The notes below the pieces were generated by a model. It was not told the origin of the DNA. It made no database searches and saw only the letters and a program-made list of their open reading frames with translations. The position numbers and the translations under genes were made by a program. Below are positions 31,242-32,970 of a stretch of 32,970 bases of DNA, piece by piece. Each line of letters begins with the position of its first letter. Positions within the stretch are counted from its first letter, which is position 1. Source of the DNA: Sphingobacteriales bacterium TSM_CSM (GTDB taxonomy: Bacteria > Bacteroidota > Bacteroidia > Chitinophagales > UBA2359); the NCBI GenBank assembly GCA_002212725.1, contig MTCR01000131.1:1-32970 (forward strand), written 5' to 3'.

Positions 31242-32072
31242 CTATATAGTACCACTGCCTACGGGAATCTGGCTTTCTGCCCCTATCCAAATTGCAGGTT
31301 TTTTTATTGCCGGCGCTAATTGGTCAAATTCTGCATAGCAGCCTAAAAAAATACCACTTTTGGCAACATAACTTGCCGGCACCAATTGGCCTCCTGCGGT
31401 ATGGCAACCCATATAAGTATTACCGGTTTGGCTGTTATCAATAATAGAACCAGCACCGTTAGCAGTTATATCTAAGCCTATTGCCGTGCCCAGCGAAGCC
31501 TCTGCATGAAAGCCCACAGAATCGGGGTTCAGATTGGTATTGCTATTGCCATTGCATTGCACATAATAGGCCCGCCATTTGTTGGCCCCGGCAGCTATGA
31601 ATACGCCATCTTTAGCATAAGAGAATACAAAAATGTTTTGCAATGTTGTGGCGGCTCCGTTCACTACTATGCCATTTAGCATGTTTCCGGCAGCAAATTC
31701 GGTAAGGTTAAAATGCTCCAACACCACGCCATCGGCATTCGATTCAATGCCGGTAGCCATACTTAAAGTTTTTAATAAGGTGGTACTTGCTCCATCTCCG
31801 GTTATAATTACCGATTTTGTAATTGTAAGCGTTTGGTGCAGCTTGTACTCGTTATATGATGCCGATGCTCCGGTATATGTGCCCGGAAAATAAATGGTAT
31901 CGCCGGCATCAATATCTTCATCTTGCAATGCGTGAAAAACCGTACTCCAATTATGAGCAGGGTTACTCCCACTGCCTAACAAATCCAATACATTGCCGGG
32001 CGGTAATGAATTAGCAGTTACATAAGCAGAATTTGGATAGTCGTTGTTTGCATAATCAACAATATTTATCAT
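31242..32072 (-). CDS. Tailspike-like right-handed beta-helix protein, N-terminal part, ending at an in-frame TAG
   Basis: A 276-residue protein. The N-terminus MINIVDYANNDYPNS followed by ALQDEDIDAGDTIYFPGTYTG is the pattern of pectate-lyase-like (PF12708-type) tailspike heads, and the body consists of short beta-helix coils (TLTITKSVIITGDGAST, NADGVVLEHFNL, AATTLQNIFVFS, YAKDGVFIAAG, NTYMGCHTAGG). No signal peptide is seen. It stops at TAG 31242-31244, and the same frame continues open for another 275 codons with a coiled coil and phage-like C-terminus. Read through, the product would be 552 residues plus one residue at the amber codon. The ATG at 32072 begins the conserved head. No other phage genes are near. 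Confidence 0.72.
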   Translation of the reverse strand: MINIVDYANNDYPNSAYVTANSLPPGNVLDLLGSGSNPAHNWSTVFHALQDEDIDAGDTIYFPGTYTGASASYNEYKLHQTLTITKSVIITGDGASTTLLKTLSMATGIESNADGVVLEHFNLTEFAAGNMLNGIVVNGAATTLQNIFVFSYAKDGVFIAAGANKWRAYYVQCNGNSNTNLNPDSVGFHAEASLGTAIGLDITANGAGSIIDNSQTGNTYMGCHTAGGQLVPASYVAKSGIFLGCYAEFDQLAPAIKKPAIWIGAESQIPVGSGTI

Positions 32073-32159
32073 ATTGCAATGGTTTTTTGTTAAAAAATAA
32101 TTTTATGTGGAAATGTTATGCTTCAAAAATTAGAAAGAGCAGCAACCTGCTGTTAGCAC

Positions 32160-32970
32160 CTACCGCACTACAGCAACTTTTTGTGTTATGGTATAGCCGG
32201 GTGTAGTTAGCTGCACCCAATAAGTTCCCTGTTGCCATTGTGCAACGGGCAGCGTACCCTGTGCCAATGCAGGTACTGCACAACTATATACCAACTGCCC
32301 CAGATTGTTGTACACCTGTAACAAGCCGTTGCATTGCGGCGGCAGGTTGGTTGCCTGCCAGTAAAGGGCGGCGTTTTGCAGCACAGGGTTGGGGTACAGG
32401 CGCAGGGTTGCCTGCCCGCCCGTTGTGGGTTGCCCTATGCCGGTAGCCACATCTAACAGGGTGCAAAGGGTATCGTTACCGCACAGGTTGCGGGCTATGA
32501 GGCATAGGTTATAGCTGCCCGCTGCAGGGTAGGTATATGCAGGCATGGCAAGATTGCTGGTATCGCCATTGCCAAACTGCCACAGGTAGCTGTCTGCGCC
32601 AAAAGTAGTATTGGCGGTAATGGTAAGGTTGTAATCTGCTACGGAGTGGGTAAATGCCGCCGCGGGGCGGCAGTTGCCGGTAGAGTCTATTTTGAGAAAG
32701 AAAGGGTAGCTGAAATATGGATAGGGCGCACCGGAGGAAGATGGGTATTGCCCATCTATATGACCGCCTATCAGATACCCTCCATCAGAAGTTTGGATGG
32801 CTGCCGTAGCCATTTCGTCGGTGGTATTCCAATAAATAGTAGGAATAATATCATCAAAGCCTAAACCCTTAATTTGCCATTGCAGGTTGCCGTTTATATC
32901 TGTTTTGACCACAAATATATCGCGATACGTATCTTGCCCTACGGCAAGATAGCCGCCATCTGTGGTGGCA
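32160..32970 (-). CDS. T9SS type A sorting-domain protein with PKD domain, 5' truncated
   Basis: The C-terminal 269 residues of a secreted protein whose start lies beyond the window; the frame is open to the edge. It begins with repeats of the kind TTDGGYLAVGQD and QTSDGGYLIGG spaced by FVVKTDINGNLQW and FFLKIDSTGN, probably blades of a beta-propeller. A PKD domain follows (AAFTHSVADYNLTITANTT ... YLWQFGNGDTS ... YTYPAAGSYNLCL). The last ~80 residues are a T9SS type A sorting domain with LRLYPNPV, LLQVYNNLGQLVY and the closing GTYWVQL ... ITQKVAVVR. The protein is expected to be exported by Sec and carried across the outer membrane by T9SS. The cargo function is unknown. Confidence 0.9.
   Translation of the reverse strand, partial: ATTDGGYLAVGQDTYRDIFVVKTDINGNLQWQIKGLGFDDIIPTIYWNTTDEMATAAIQTSDGGYLIGGHIDGQYPSSSGAPYPYFSYPFFLKIDSTGNCRPAAAFTHSVADYNLTITANTTFGADSYLWQFGNGDTSNLAMPAYTYPAAGSYNLCLIARNLCGNDTLCTLLDVATGIGQPTTGGQATLRLYPNPVLQNAALYWQATNLPPQCNGLLQVYNNLGQLVYSCAVPALAQGTLPVAQWQQGTYWVQLTTPGYTITQKVAVVR

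Noticed and set aside
31242..31244. Genome-wide use of TAG as glutamine
   Set aside because: Several intact genes here end in TAG at the expected family length (S8 protease, yidD, ccoQ, ccoG, rfbC), so TAG is a normal stop in this genome; recoding could apply only to a foreign origin of the beta-helix gene.
30414..32072. Prophage
   Set aside because: Although the beta-helix protein is tailspike-like, no capsid, terminase, portal, lysis or integrase gene is next to it; such proteins also occur as lone chromosomal genes.

Overview
The window looks like chromosomal DNA of a member of the Bacteroidota, probably a Chitinophagia/Saprospiria-type gliding or free-living bacterium. The evidence is: type IX secretion (T9SS) C-terminal sorting domains of both types (a type B/CHU_C domain ending the first gene and a type A domain ending the last), Bacteroidota promoters of the TTTG-N(~20)-TAnnTTTG kind, a fused CcoN-CcoO cbb3 oxidase subunit, a TPR/PD40/OmpA protein resembling the T9SS component PorE, and a carboxynorspermidine dehydrogenase of the Bacteroides type. 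No tRNA, rRNA, CRISPR array, transposase or integrase was seen.

Layout. 1-3446: 3' part of a secreted subtilisin-like protease with PKD and adhesin-like repeats. 3808-4080: yidD. 4619-6424: VLCAD-like acyl-CoA dehydrogenase closed by a clear terminator. 6541-13684: a cbb3 cytochrome oxidase operon in the order ccoS, ccoNO, ccoQ, a small membrane protein, ccoP, ccoG, ccoH, and a SafE/DsbD_2-type membrane protein. Two of these genes (ccoS, ccoQ) are under 60 codons. The operon is preceded by a CRP/FNR-like palindrome placed about 41 bp before the inferred transcription start. 13784-15223: a GT-C-like membrane glycosyltransferase. 15256-21829 (minus strand): a PorE-like OmpA protein, a 918-aa fusion of a CpcT/CpeT-like domain to a prolyl oligopeptidase, and carboxynorspermidine dehydrogenase. 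22053-25905 (plus): an rfbC-like epimerase, a sterol (7-dehydrocholesterol) reductase homologue, an HlyD-type adaptor and one ABC ATPase; the permeases expected after them are missing. 25974-30018 (minus): a secreted hypothetical protein, a single-domain response regulator, a soluble hybrid histidine kinase (PAS-PAS-HisKA-HATPase-REC-HPt) and acylphosphatase. 30414-32072 (minus): a tailspike-like beta-helix gene split by one in-frame TAG. 32160-32970 (minus): the C-terminal part of a T9SS type A cargo protein.

How the genes fit together. The cbb3 block is a nearly complete module for a high-affinity terminal oxidase with its assembly factors (CcoS, CcoG, CcoH, SafE-like), lacking only the CcoI copper ATPase, and its promoter architecture suggests activation by a CRP/FNR-family regulator. 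The kinase and the following response regulator form a phosphorelay unit with a terminator behind it. Surface and secretion functions (S8 protease, PorE-like protein, T9SS cargo, beta-helix protein) recur across the window. The most unusual items are the CpeT-peptidase fusion, the sterol reductase homologue beside a truncated efflux operon, the amber-split beta-helix gene, and a mini-protein that resembles the N-terminus of CcoP.
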